The notes beneath the pieces were generated by a model, which saw only the letters and a list, made by a program, of their open reading frames with translations, searched no databases and was not told the DNA's origin. The position numbers and the translations under genes were made by a program. 53,210 nt of DNA from Pseudomonadota bacterium. Lineage in GTDB: Bacteria > Pseudomonadota > Gammaproteobacteria > Steroidobacterales > Steroidobacteraceae. The DNA is taken from the NCBI GenBank assembly GCA_023391815.1, contig JAEWAF010000085.1, forward strand, positions 1 to 53,210, given 5' to 3'. This document shows, one piece after another, positions 1 through 9,539 of the stretch. Within the stretch, counting starts at the first letter, position 1. Each line of letters starts with the position of its first letter.

Positions 1-66
1 CGCGCCGGCGTCCGGCGGTGGCGGCACGGGGGCCGCCACCACTCGAGGTGAGCTGGTCTGAGTCAT
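1..66 (-). CDS. Start of an unidentified protein (partial)
   Basis: The first 22 codons of a leftward gene are visible, beginning at an ATG 12 bases after the chemoreceptor stop. The N-terminus is low in complexity and proline/alanine rich (MTQTSSPRVV, then APVPPPP), as in a flexible linker. A purine-rich GAGCGGGTGA lies just upstream of the ATG and could bind ribosomes. Close spacing behind a chemoreceptor suggests an operon partner, perhaps CheW-like or another chemotaxis protein, but nothing diagnostic is inside the window. Confidence 0.45.
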   Translation of the reverse strand, partial: MTQTSSPRVVAAPVPPPPDAGA

Positions 67-78
67 CGCGTCACCCGC

Positions 79-2022
79 TCAGTTGAACTTGGCGAACTGC
101 GACGCGTCCGGCTCCTGGCCGCCGACCGCGAGATTGCCGGTCACCTGCGCCACCGCGACCTTACGCGGCTGCTCTTTCACCGGAGCTGGCTTGCGGGTCG
201 GCACACCACTTGCGTGGTTGTTCCTCGATCCGGTCTTGAAGAACGACATGGTCTGCTGAAGCTGACCGGCCTGGCTGCTCATTTCTTCCGCCGTAGCGGC
301 GAGCTCTTCGGACGAAGCCGCGTTCTGCTGCGTCGTCTGATTGAGCTGAGTGACCGCCGAGTTGATCTGATGGACGCCGGACGATTGTTCCTGCGAGGCC
401 GCCGAGATTTCCTGCACCAGGTCCGAAGTCTTCTTGATGCTCGGAACGATCTCGCTGAGCAGCGCGCCGGCTTTCTCCGCCAGCTCGACGCTGCCTGTCG
501 CGACCGTGCCGATTTCCTGCGCGGCGACCTGGCTGCGCTCGGCGAGCTTGCGCACTTCGGCGGCGACCACCGCAAAGCCCTTGCCGTGCTCGCCGGCGCG
601 CGCCGCTTCGATCGCCGCGTTGAGTGCGAGCAGGTTCGTTTGATAAGCGATGTCGTCGATGATCGTGATCTTCTGCGCGATCTGCTTCATCGCCGCGACG
701 GTGGCCTTCACCGACTCGCCGCCCTCGGTGGCTTCCGACGACGCCTTCGACGCCATGGTGTCGGTGACCTTCGCATTCTCGGTGTTCTGAGCGATCGACG
801 CGGTCATCTGCTCGATCGCGGCGCTCGTCTGCTCGACGCCCGCGGCCTGCTCGGTCGCTGCCTGTGACAGCGACTGCGCGGTCGTGCTCACCTGCTCGGA
901 CGCGCTCAACAGCGAATCCGTCGCACTGTTGACCTCGCTGATGATCATGCCGAGCTTCAGCACGGTGTTGTTGGCGTATTCCTTCATCTCGCCGTACGCG
1001 CCCTGATACTCCTTGTCGATCGTCTTGGTGAGGTCGCCTTCGGAGATCGCGCGCATCGTGCGCACCACATCTTCGATGCTCGAGCCGGTGGTCGCCGCGA
1101 GCTGATTCAGACCTTCGCCCATTTCCTTCTGGAAGCCGCTGAGACCGGTGAGGTCGACCCGCTCCTTGAAGTCGCCGCGATTGGCGGCTTCGACGACGCG
1201 CTGCTGGCCCGAGATCACCTGCTTCAGGCGATCGATCATGTTGCGCACGGCGAACAGCATGCTGCTGTTGTCGCCGTTCTTGGTGGTGACTTCGACATTG
1301 ATGTTGCCGTTGGCCACGGAGGTGAGCAGCTGCGCGGCGTACGAAGGCTCGCCACCGAGCTGTTTGAGAATGCTACGCGTGACCAGCAAGGCCGAGGCGA
1401 TCGCGAGCAGTACCGCGATGGCGCCGAGCGCAATCATCATGTTGCGCGCGGACTGATAGGTCTGCACTGCTTCCGCCGCGGCCTGGTCGTTGAGCTCGGT
1501 CTCGAAGTTGACGAGCGCTTCGGCGGCGTCGCGCACGTGAGCGTTGGGCTTGGACACCTCGCTCATGTAGAGCTGAATGGCATCGGCCTGCTTGTTTGCC
1601 AACGCCAGCTTGGCGACTTTCTCGACCAGTGCCGGGATCGGCTTGCTCACGTCTTCCAGCTTCGCGAACAGCTCTTTCTCCCGCGCAGTGGTGCCGTCGA
1701 TGGTGTTGAACATCTCGCTCAGCGCCGCCCGCTCCTTGCTGGCCTTCTCGAACGTCGCCTCGAGCTTCGCATACTCCGCCTTCAACTCATCGTGATCGGT
1801 GAGGATCATCAGATTGCGGCTCGACGAGCTCACCGCATACGAGGCGGCGCGAATTTCCTGGGCATGGGCAATCTGTACGGCGTTCTCCTGCGTGATACCG
1901 CGCAGGCTCTCGTTGATGCTGGCCATGCGGCTGACGCCGATCAAGACGACGCCCACCAGCAGCATCACCACCACACCGAAGGCAATCGCCAGGCGAGTGC
2001 CTACCTTCATATCGTTGAACAT
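79..2022 (-). CDS. Methyl-accepting chemotaxis protein
   Basis: Inner-membrane chemoreceptor of about 647 residues that would signal to CheA/CheW. A first membrane helix (about residues 10-32) is followed by a four-helix-bundle-type periplasmic domain. A second helix near residues 190-213, HAMP-like segments and a long cytoplasmic coiled coil come next. The highly conserved hairpin tip is clear around residues 455-495 (DIAYQTNLLALNAAIEAARA, then GFAVVAAEVRKLA). No C-terminal NWETF-type tether is present. The reading frame stays open upstream to 2178, but the extra 52 residues are not receptor-like. I chose the ATG before FNDMKVGTRL at 2022; the ATG at 2010 (MKVGTRL) is an equally reasonable start. 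The ligand cannot be told from sequence. Confidence 0.93.
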   Translation of the reverse strand: MFNDMKVGTRLAIAFGVVVMLLVGVVLIGVSRMASINESLRGITQENAVQIAHAQEIRAASYAVSSSSRNLMILTDHDELKAEYAKLEATFEKASKERAALSEMFNTIDGTTAREKELFAKLEDVSKPIPALVEKVAKLALANKQADAIQLYMSEVSKPNAHVRDAAEALVNFETELNDQAAAEAVQTYQSARNMMIALGAIAVLLAIASALLVTRSILKQLGGEPSYAAQLLTSVANGNINVEVTTKNGDNSSMLFAVRNMIDRLKQVISGQQRVVEAANRGDFKERVDLTGLSGFQKEMGEGLNQLAATTGSSIEDVVRTMRAISEGDLTKTIDKEYQGAYGEMKEYANNTVLKLGMIISEVNSATDSLLSASEQVSTTAQSLSQAATEQAAGVEQTSAAIEQMTASIAQNTENAKVTDTMASKASSEATEGGESVKATVAAMKQIAQKITIIDDIAYQTNLLALNAAIEAARAGEHGKGFAVVAAEVRKLAERSQVAAQEIGTVATGSVELAEKAGALLSEIVPSIKKTSDLVQEISAASQEQSSGVHQINSAVTQLNQTTQQNAASSEELAATAEEMSSQAGQLQQTMSFFKTGSRNNHASGVPTRKPAPVKEQPRKVAVAQVTGNLAVGGQEPDASQFAKFN

Positions 2023-2266
2023 CGACCTTCGACTCCGAGAGATGAATTCTCCTGAAGCCGTGTAGCGGACGAGCGTGCCGGAACTGAAGCGCCGTTCCGC
2101 ACAACAATTTTTAATGTTGGCTTTCTCAGGGAATGCCGCATCCGCGATGCGTGCCAAAAGCTTCGGTGCATGCGGCAATTCCCCGATGAGCGTCAGGTGC
2201 CCGGTGCCCTTGCTGATGCGCCGCTACGGCATTGCCTTACGCGTCGGAGCGCCGACTCGCACTCGC

Positions 2267-2623
2267 TCATCCCAGAAGCGGCCGGGACTTCGCTCGGTGT
2301 AGCGCTGTGAGTTTCGGATGATTGATCTGCTGGATGGCGTCATCGACCGCGGCTCGATAGCAAGCTGCCGAACGACGTTGCCGTGCCAGCTCCTTGCGCA
2401 ATCGGTCGTAATCGCATACGGACTTCGCCGCGCGTTGGATTCGAGAATAGAGCTCATTGATGCCGTGCTGACGAGTGATGTCGAGGTCCTTGAAGCTGAC
2501 CACGATCTCCGGCGTGCTGCCGTTCAGTTCAGTGGCACGATCGGCGTGCGCCACGGCGGCGGATCCAAGGAGCATCGCGCCCAGGGTCAAGATCGCCGCC
2601 GACTTTGTGCTGACAACTTTCAT
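2267..2623 (-). CDS. UrcA family protein
   Basis: Small exported protein of 118 residues. A cleavable signal peptide is clear (positive start, hydrophobic ILTLGAMLLGSAAVA, AHA-type cleavage near residue 27). The mature part has the UrcA-family pattern: a strand ending in VVSFKDLDI, then GINELYSRIQRAAKSVC, with two cysteines (in KSVCDY and SAACYRA) that could form a disulfide. UrcA proteins are periplasmic proteins of unknown function, found in alpha- and gammaproteobacteria, often in several copies per genome. It stands alone, divergent from the regulator at 2844. Confidence 0.8.
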   Translation of the reverse strand: MKVVSTKSAAILTLGAMLLGSAAVAHADRATELNGSTPEIVVSFKDLDITRQHGINELYSRIQRAAKSVCDYDRLRKELARQRRSAACYRAAVDDAIQQINHPKLTALHRAKSRPLLG

Positions 2624-2843
2624 TTGTTTTTCTCCGCTTCGAGAACCGCGCGTAGGGTGCGGGCGGAGTCGTGATTTGGCTTTGCAAAGACTCTGAAGGT
2701 TTGTGATTCCCGTGCGAGCGCGTGCGACTGGCCAGTAGGGGAATTCCCGTTGCCGACCCTTGGCCGGCCGCTAGAATCTCGCGTCAGGTACGGACGCCAG
2801 GCTTTGCGAAAGGTTCTGAAATCATCCGACTTCCTGGCTCGTC

Positions 2844-4727
2844 ATGGCGCCCGGTCGCTTTACCTACGAATTTGGGGACTTTCGTCTCGACGCTGCACGG
2901 CGACTGCTGCTGCTGAAGCAGGGCGATCGAGCGCTGCCCTTGACCGCCAGAGCCTTCGATACTCTGTTGTACCTGGTGGAGCACGCCGGCAAGTTGCTGA
3001 GCAAGGCCGCGCTCATGAGCGCGATCTGGCCCAACGTGGTCGTCGAAGAAAACAGCCTGAATCAGAATATTTCCTTGCTCCGACGAGTGCTCGGCGAACA
3101 TCCGGGCGAGTATCGCTTCATCGTTACGGTGCCCGGGCGCGGCTACCGTTTTGTCGCTGAGGTGCGGAAAGTAACGGAAGCGTCGGAGGAATCGCGCACT
3201 GCGCCCGAGTTGGTTGCAAGCGAGCCGGCGCGTACCAGAGCCCGCGCTCATGCGCGGATTCCGCTCGCGGTTTTACCGTTTGCGAATTTGAGCAGCGATC
3301 TCGCGACGGATTATTTAGGCGAGGGGATGGGGGAGGAGTTGATCAACACGTTTGCGCGGGTGCCCTGGTTCGAGGTCGCGTCACGCAGGTCGACGTACGC
3401 ATTCAAAGATCGGAACCTGGATGTGCGAACCATCGCACGGGATCTCGACGTGGACGTGGTGTTGGAAGGCAGCGTTCGGCGCGTCGGAGAACGAATCAGA
3501 GTCACTGCGCAACTCGTTGACGGCCGAAGCGGTCATCACCTGTGGTCCGAAAGCTATGAGCGCAGCTGCGACGATGTCGCCCGGGTTCAGGACGAGCTCA
3601 CGATTGCGATCGTCGACGCGACCTCCAGTCACTTCGTTGCAGGCTCGGCGAGGAGCAACACTCCGACACGGGATCTCGAGGCGTATCACCTCTATCTGCA
3701 AGCCATGAAGCTGCGGGCACACCCGAGCGAGGACAATTTCGAAGCAACGATACAACTGCTCGATCGAGCGCTGGAGCGAGATCCGAATTTCGCTCGTGCC
3801 TGGTACGCGATCGCAGAGGTGCGCGCGTATCGGGCTGCGAGCGACGGGTGCGCTTTGACGTTGCTGAACCAAGCGGAGCGCGATGCCCGCCATGCGCTCG
3901 CGTTGGATCCTTCGATTTCGCGGGCGCATGGAGTCCTCGGATTGATCCACGCTTCTTGCGGCCGGTGGATCGAAGCAGAGGCCGACCTGCGAAAAGCACT
4001 GTCGTTGGCGACCAGGAGCTCCGACGCTCTGGTGGTCCATGCGATCTACGTGGCGCGACAGACCGGGCATCAACGCAAGGCGCTGGCGGAAATTCAGCTC
4101 GCGTACGAGCTTACGCCGTCATCGCCGGTGCTGGCGCTGCACTTGGGCGCTCAAAAATTGCTCGATGGAAATGGGGCCGAGGCGGGCAAGTGGATCGATC
4201 TCGCGATTTCGAACGGCTATCCGCGCGATCTTCCAGAGGTGCGGGAGTTGCGTGCTCAGCTGGCCATGCGTGAAGGTCGCTTCAATGAAGCGGCGAGAGA
4301 GCTGGCGGAAATGCTATCGCCCAGTTCGCGCGCTGCCGGCGGATTCGAGGCCATTCAATCTTTCTATCGCGCGCAATCGGATCTGGCCCGAAGTGAGCGG
4401 GCGATCGCGGCACTCCAAGCGTGGGAAGCGAAGTTGTCCGGCGAGGGTCTGGATTCGGACTCCGCCCATCGATTCATACTCTGGTACACGATGCTCGGCG
4501 CAGTTGATGCTGCCCACGATGTGGCTGAGCGCCTGTTGGAGCGTCTCGCCTCTCAGGGAACGATTGGTAATGGCTGGGGGATCCTGTGGAGGAAGGAGAT
4601 GCGTGAGTTCCGCGCCTCGCCGCGCTTTCAGGATCTGCTCTCGCGTCTCGGCTTGATCGGTTACTGGCGGCAGTATGGGCCGCCGGATAACTATGTGCTT
4701 CGGGGTGAGCGGCTGCATGGGGCGTAA
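2844..4727 (+). CDS. CadC-like winged-helix regulator with TolB-like and TPR domains
   Basis: Putative transcription regulator of 627 residues. Residues about 8-105 form an OmpR/CadC-type winged helix (FGDFRLDAARRLLLL, LTARAFDTLLYLVEHAGKLL, ENSLNQNISLLRRVLG, VPGRGYRF). Residues about 135-265 match the TolB-like N-terminal region seen in CadC and adenylate cyclase homologues (LAVLPFANLSSD, LDVDVVLEGSVRR, ARVQDELT). The rest is alpha-helical with TPR-type repeats. Unlike CadC there is no membrane helix between the DNA-binding and sensor parts, so it is probably cytosolic. It is a single gene, divergent from the UrcA gene, which with the small exported gene downstream is a plausible target. The signal sensed is unknown. 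Confidence 0.85.
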   Translation: MAPGRFTYEFGDFRLDAARRLLLLKQGDRALPLTARAFDTLLYLVEHAGKLLSKAALMSAIWPNVVVEENSLNQNISLLRRVLGEHPGEYRFIVTVPGRGYRFVAEVRKVTEASEESRTAPELVASEPARTRARAHARIPLAVLPFANLSSDLATDYLGEGMGEELINTFARVPWFEVASRRSTYAFKDRNLDVRTIARDLDVDVVLEGSVRRVGERIRVTAQLVDGRSGHHLWSESYERSCDDVARVQDELTIAIVDATSSHFVAGSARSNTPTRDLEAYHLYLQAMKLRAHPSEDNFEATIQLLDRALERDPNFARAWYAIAEVRAYRAASDGCALTLLNQAERDARHALALDPSISRAHGVLGLIHASCGRWIEAEADLRKALSLATRSSDALVVHAIYVARQTGHQRKALAEIQLAYELTPSSPVLALHLGAQKLLDGNGAEAGKWIDLAISNGYPRDLPEVRELRAQLAMREGRFNEAARELAEMLSPSSRAAGGFEAIQSFYRAQSDLARSERAIAALQAWEAKLSGEGLDSDSAHRFILWYTMLGAVDAAHDVAERLLERLASQGTIGNGWGILWRKEMREFRASPRFQDLLSRLGLIGYWRQYGPPDNYVLRGERLHGA

Positions 4728-4863
4728 CGCGAAAAATGATCTAAGTGGACTCCGCTAGTGGAATCTCCCTGAAAGTCGCACGTCTCTTATGTCGCAACTG
4801 TTAGATGTCGCGTCGCACTTGCTCCTACAGTCGCGTTCGAGTTGGTAACAACAAGGAGAACGC

Positions 4864-5106
4864 ATGGACAACCTGTTTCGTGGCGTCGTGGCGGTCACCG
4901 GATGCGTGTTGTTTGCGGGCGCATGCCTTGCTGAAGAAACAAACGTTCGTGACCAGGCGAAAGCGAGCCGGGCCTCCGCTTCGTCGCACGTGAAAGCGGC
5001 CCCACCCTCATCGAAGGTCGTTACCAGGTGGGCGCGAGGCAAGGTGTATCCGGAACCGGTGAAGGAGATGACGAGGGATACGCTCAAGGGGAAGAGGCCG
5101 AGGTGA
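4864..5106 (+). CDS. Small exported protein, unknown function
   Basis: An 80-residue product with a convincing start: AAGGAG sits seven bases before the ATG. The N-terminus looks like a signal peptide (hydrophobic VVAVTGCVLFAGACLA, with AGACLAEE as the likely cleavage site). The mature part is short, basic and rich in Ser/Ala/Lys, ending KEMTRDTLKGKRPR. I do not recognise a family. It stands alone between the regulator and the Kelch lipoprotein. Confidence 0.6.
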   Translation: MDNLFRGVVAVTGCVLFAGACLAEETNVRDQAKASRASASSHVKAAPPSSKVVTRWARGKVYPEPVKEMTRDTLKGKRPR

Positions 5107-5289
5107 GATAGATGCTCCCTGCCCAGCCCCGGCAGGGCGGCGGATCTTGCATCTCGGGCACATCCATTCGATGGATGCAGGAAGTGCTTTTCCACTCGTG
5201 GATCGCGAGCAATAGCCCGTTCGGCTGATGCGATCGGGTGTCGCACTTTGTCACTCTTGCGCGCCGATAATGTTCAGCGGACCGGCGAC

Positions 5290-6645
5290 GTGACTACACC
5301 CATCCATCGCGCAACGGCCGCGATTGTCCTGATTGCTTTATTCCTTGGCGGCTGTGGCGGCGGCGGAGGCACCCCGTCGCCTTCAGGCCCGACCATCAGC
5401 CAGTTCGCGTCCGATCGCTCCGCCTATTATGTCGGTGACACCGCGCGACTCACGGCTGTTTTCGCGAACGGTACCGGCGTGCTTCAGCCGGACGACATCC
5501 CGGTGCAGAGCGGGCAACCGGTCACGATCAGCGGCCTGACGCAGACCATTCGCTACAGGCTCATCGTTACCAGCGGTACCCAGTCGGTGTCTCGCGATCT
5601 CGAACTGAACGTGAGCTATCGCGAGCGAATGCGCCCGATCGATATGCCCTTCGCACGAGCCGAGCACGCGGCGGCCACTTTGCAGGATGGCCGAGTCATC
5701 ATCTTCGGCGGCGAAGACAACGGTTCAACGTTCCCCAGCACCGTCTGGGTATTCGATCCGGCCACCGAGCGCTTCTCGCAAATCAGCGAGCTCGCCACCG
5801 GACGCGTCGGGTTCATCTCAGTGACGCTGTACGACGGGGACGTGCTGGTTGCTGGAGGCATACGCTCGTTGACGGGTTCCCCTCGCGCCGAACTTATCGA
5901 TGGCCAGACCGGCGCGGTGAGTCCTCTATCCAATGCTCCGCAAAGAGAGCGGGTGTATGCGGCCGCAAGCCTCTTGATGAATGGCACCGTGCTGATTTCC
6001 GGCGGCCTGAGAAACGGATCGGGTGCCGACAACACTGTTGAGCTCTACGACCCGGCGACCAATACCTTCACGCTGCTGCCAGGAACGTTGCAGGTTGGTC
6101 GGGCGGAGCACACTTCGGTTCGGATCAGCGAACGGCAGGTGCTGATCTATGGCGGCTATTCTCTCGATGGGCAGCCAGCGCCGCCTGAGCTGTACGATCC
6201 GGTGGCTGGCACGTCTGCGTTGCTGACTGCACCCGAGCCAGGAGCTAGAGCGCGACATATAGCGCATACGATGATCGATGGCGGTGTGCTCATCTTGGGT
6301 GGCGTGGACGCGGACGATGAGCCGATCAGCTCTATCCTTCGGTTCGATCCGGCCGCCAGTACGTTCGAACCGTTCGCGTCGATGGCGACGCCTCGCGCAT
6401 CGTTTGCGGTAGGGAGGTTGGTGGATTCGCGCTTGCTCCTCGTGGGTGGGCTTCACGACTACGTGGGAAGCGGGGCGAACACGACCGAAATCGTCACCGT
6501 AGCCGGTGGTCGTCTGGATGGGCCGGCGATGTCGCAACCCCGATTTCTGCATACGGTGACGGCGCTTCGCAGTGGCAAGCTGCTGATCGTTGGAGGGCTG
6601 GAGGCGTCCAGGAGGGCGATGGCGTCGGCGGAGGTGTTTGAGTGA
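5290..6645 (+). CDS. Kelch-repeat lipoprotein
   Basis: Surface or periplasmic lipoprotein of about 451 residues. The signal sequence ends in a lipobox (FLGGC) followed by a glycine-rich linker, so the cysteine is probably lipidated. A domain of about 90 residues follows, then at least five Kelch-like blades, each with a pattern such as RAEHAAATLQDGRVIIFGG or RVYAAASLLMNGTVLISGG followed by ELYDP. These repeats would close into a beta-propeller, usually for protein or glycan binding. The frame is open back to a TTG at 5248; I prefer the GTG at 5290, which gives a normal-length signal peptide. Ligand and role are unknown. Confidence 0.8.
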   Translation: MTTPIHRATAAIVLIALFLGGCGGGGGTPSPSGPTISQFASDRSAYYVGDTARLTAVFANGTGVLQPDDIPVQSGQPVTISGLTQTIRYRLIVTSGTQSVSRDLELNVSYRERMRPIDMPFARAEHAAATLQDGRVIIFGGEDNGSTFPSTVWVFDPATERFSQISELATGRVGFISVTLYDGDVLVAGGIRSLTGSPRAELIDGQTGAVSPLSNAPQRERVYAAASLLMNGTVLISGGLRNGSGADNTVELYDPATNTFTLLPGTLQVGRAEHTSVRISERQVLIYGGYSLDGQPAPPELYDPVAGTSALLTAPEPGARARHIAHTMIDGGVLILGGVDADDEPISSILRFDPAASTFEPFASMATPRASFAVGRLVDSRLLLVGGLHDYVGSGANTTEIVTVAGGRLDGPAMSQPRFLHTVTALRSGKLLIVGGLEASRRAMASAEVFE

Positions 6646-6782
6646 GGTGAAATTTGCCTGCGGAGAGCTTAGCAGCCGAAACGCCATGCTGAGCGTCCGC
6701 TGGCGCTAGCCGCGCCCCAGTCTCGTCACGTAACCTGTGGGCCGCCAGGAATTACCGTGCCGGCTACGGTTACAAGAAAATC

Positions 6783-9014
6783 ATGCAAGATATTCACGAT
6801 GGCGGTCCTGATGCCGTTTCGGCGTCACAGTGGCGACAGATCGTCGATAGCGCGTTGGATACGGCGATTATCAGCATCGATCGCAACGGGCGCGTTACCA
6901 GCTGGAGCGCCGGCGCGACCCGTATCCTTGGCTGGACGCCGGCGGAGATGCTGGGCCAAACGCTCGAACGCATTTTCCCGTCGGGTACCTCGCAGCTCGA
7001 ACGAGAGATTGCAGATGCCATCGAACATGGCCGCGGTGGAGGGGAGGAGAGCTGGCGTCTGCGGAAGGATGGGAGTCAGTTCTGGGCGGCGGGCGAGCTG
7101 AGGACAATCAGAGAACATGGCGAAATCGTCGGATTCGTCAAAATCCTGCGTGACCGCACGGAGCAGCGTGCGGCGGAGGAGCAGGTTCGCGAAGATCGTC
7201 GTGCGCTCGAGATATTGAATCGGGCCGGCGTGTCTCTGGGCCGGGAAACCGATTTGCATCGGCTCGTGCAGTTGGTCACCGACGCGGGCGTCGAGCTGAC
7301 GGGCGCTCAGTTCGGCGCATTCTTCTACAATGTCCTCAACGACCGCGGCGAGAGCTACATGCTCTATACATTGTCAGGGGTGCCCGCCGAGTCGTTCGCT
7401 CGATTCCCCATGCCCCGAAATACGCAGCTCTTTGCGCCCACCTTCAATGGGGAAGGCATCGTCCGCTCGGACGACATCACGCAGGACCCGCGCTATGGAA
7501 AGAATGCACCTCACAAAGGAATGCCTGAAGGACACCTGCCGGTTCGTAGCTACCTGGCTGTTCCAGTGGTCGGTCGCGATGGGACGGTGCTGGGTGGACT
7601 GTTCTTCGGACACGCTTCCGTCGGCGTCTTTACGGAACGATCGGAGCGGGGCCTCGCAGGGCTGGCCGCGGAAGCTGCAGTTGCCATCGACAATGTCCAT
7701 CTAGCGCGTGCCGCTCAGGCAGAGATCGCCGAACGGACGCGGGCGCAGGAGGCCCTGCGCGATCTCAATGCGAACCTCGAGCGGGAAATCGCCGAGCGCA
7801 CGGAGCAATTGCGGGCTACGGAAGAAATGGCCCGGCAAGCGCAAAAGATGGAGGCAGTCGGACAGCTCACGGGCGGCGTTGCGCATGACTTCAACAATAT
7901 TCTGCAAGTGATCGTCGGCAACCTGGATGTCATTCGTCGTCTCGTGCCCGCCGACGCAGGTCGCCTGCAGCGATCGGTCGAACATGCGCTGAACGGTGCG
8001 CACCAGGCGGCATCCCTCACCCAGCGGCTGCTCGCTTTTTCCCGGCGTCAGCCGCTCGACCCGAAGCCGGTCGATGTGAACTCGCTGGTGGGCGGAATGG
8101 CCGAGCTTCTGAATCGGTCGCTGGGCGAGATCGTCGCCGTTGAAACCGTGCGCGGCGCGGGGCTTTGGAAAATCGAAGTCGATCCGAACGCGCTCGAGTC
8201 CGCGATTCTGAATCTGGCAGTCAACGCACGAGATGCCATGCCTCGTGGCGGCCGTCTGACCATCGAAACGGTGAACGCATACATCGATGAGGCGTATGCG
8301 ATTTCGCACGCCGAGATCGCACCGGGTCAGTATGTGTTGATCTCCGTCTCCGACACGGGCGAGGGCATGAATCCAGAAACGCTGGAGCGAGCCTTCGAGC
8401 CTTTCTTTACGACCAAACCCGTCGGACAGGGAACGGGGCTCGGACTGAGCCAGGTTTACGGCTTTGTGAAACAGTCGGGCGGACACGTCAAGATCTATTC
8501 CGAAGTGGGCCAAGGAACGACCGTGAAGATCTATTTGCCTCGCTACGAAGCGGAGGGCGCGGAAATCGAGGCCCCGCCGGTCATGCCGATTCCAGAAGGT
8601 TCATCGCAGGAGACCGTACTCGTTGTCGAAGATGAAGAAGCCGTGAGGGCCTACTCTGCCGATGCGCTCCGCGAGCTCGGCTATCGAGTCGTGGAAGCGG
8701 CAGACGGCCAGTCAGCGCTGCGCTTGTTGGAAAGTGCCGGGCCCATCGATTTGTTATTTACCGACGTCGTGCTGCCGGGAGGAATGACGGGCGCGCAGTT
8801 GGCGGCGCAGGTGCGAGCAGTGCGCCCCGGAATCAGAGTTTTGTTTACTACAGGCTACGCGCGCAACGCGATCTTCCATCATGGTCGTCTGGACAAAGGC
8901 GTGCAGTTGATCACCAAGCCCTTCAGCTTTCCGGACCTCGCCGCAAAAGTTCGCGATGTATTGGACGGGCTGTCGCGCTCGGCCCAGGATGACGAGCGCC
9001 CGCTAAAGAGATAA
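6783..9014 (+). CDS. Hybrid sensor histidine kinase (PAS-GAF-HisKA-HATPase-receiver)
   Basis: Cytosolic hybrid kinase of 743 residues. In order: a PAS domain (about 15-125, with SWSAGATRILGWTPAEMLG), a GAF domain (about 150-305), a coiled coil (305-355), a dimerisation/phosphoacceptor domain with His368 in GGVAHDFNNIL, an ATP-binding domain (N-box NLAVNARDAM, G boxes SDTGEGM and GTGLGLSQVYGF) and a C-terminal receiver with phosphoacceptor Asp661 in LLFTDVVLPGG and a conserved LITKPFS. No membrane helix is visible, so the PAS/GAF domains probably sense an internal or diffusible cue. The receiver has no output domain, so a separate partner is expected. No response regulator with a DNA-binding domain lies nearby. 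Confidence 0.93.
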   Translation: MQDIHDGGPDAVSASQWRQIVDSALDTAIISIDRNGRVTSWSAGATRILGWTPAEMLGQTLERIFPSGTSQLEREIADAIEHGRGGGEESWRLRKDGSQFWAAGELRTIREHGEIVGFVKILRDRTEQRAAEEQVREDRRALEILNRAGVSLGRETDLHRLVQLVTDAGVELTGAQFGAFFYNVLNDRGESYMLYTLSGVPAESFARFPMPRNTQLFAPTFNGEGIVRSDDITQDPRYGKNAPHKGMPEGHLPVRSYLAVPVVGRDGTVLGGLFFGHASVGVFTERSERGLAGLAAEAAVAIDNVHLARAAQAEIAERTRAQEALRDLNANLEREIAERTEQLRATEEMARQAQKMEAVGQLTGGVAHDFNNILQVIVGNLDVIRRLVPADAGRLQRSVEHALNGAHQAASLTQRLLAFSRRQPLDPKPVDVNSLVGGMAELLNRSLGEIVAVETVRGAGLWKIEVDPNALESAILNLAVNARDAMPRGGRLTIETVNAYIDEAYAISHAEIAPGQYVLISVSDTGEGMNPETLERAFEPFFTTKPVGQGTGLGLSQVYGFVKQSGGHVKIYSEVGQGTTVKIYLPRYEAEGAEIEAPPVMPIPEGSSQETVLVVEDEEAVRAYSADALRELGYRVVEAADGQSALRLLESAGPIDLLFTDVVLPGGMTGAQLAAQVRAVRPGIRVLFTTGYARNAIFHHGRLDKGVQLITKPFSFPDLAAKVRDVLDGLSRSAQDDERPLKR

Positions 9015-9197
9015 TCCGCAACGGCGACGTGATACGCGTCGACGGACGCTCCCTTGATCCCGACCGGGCATCGAAGCGTTGAGCGGCCGCGCGCCTCGAT
9101 TGCCTGTTGTCGCTTGTATCCTACGCAATGCTCCCTAGAGCCCCGCCCGGTCGACCGGCCTATAACCCATCCGGTCAGGCAGCCCGGAGCAGATCAA

Positions 9198-9392
9198 ATG
9201 GACCGCGTGTATATCGACTGCAGAGAGTTTCCTAGCGAGTCCCATTGCAGCATCGCCATCTCGGCCGATGATGAGGCTGAGCTGTTGGAAGCAGCGGCGC
9301 AGCATGCCAAGGCCGTGCACGGCCACGAGGACACTCCCGAGTTCCGTCAGGAGTTGCGCCGGACGTTCAAGCACGGGACGCCCGTGTCCTAG
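9198..9392 (+). CDS. DUF1059 family small protein
   Basis: A 64-residue protein starting at an ATG preceded by GGAGCAGATCAA. The layout fits the DUF1059 family: an N-terminal YIDCREF strand, a short Cys/His-containing segment, then AELLEAAAQHAKAVHGHED and a C-terminal helix with FRQELRRTFK. Family members are 55-70 residues long and of unknown function. The frame stays open upstream, but those residues do not resemble the family, so the inner ATG is used. It is a monocistronic gene between the kinase and the efflux operon. Confidence 0.75.
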   Translation: MDRVYIDCREFPSESHCSIAISADDEAELLEAAAQHAKAVHGHEDTPEFRQELRRTFKHGTPVS

Positions 9393-9539
9393 GAATCAGA
9401 ACGCCGATAAAGTTCGGTGGCCCACGGCAGTGAGATGAAAGTCATACGTGTTGTGTGCGCAACCGACTGCGCCATGACCCTGCCGAACGCGTGCGTAATT
9501 CCAATGGCGAATCGGTGGGCGATGGCCTAACGTGCCCCC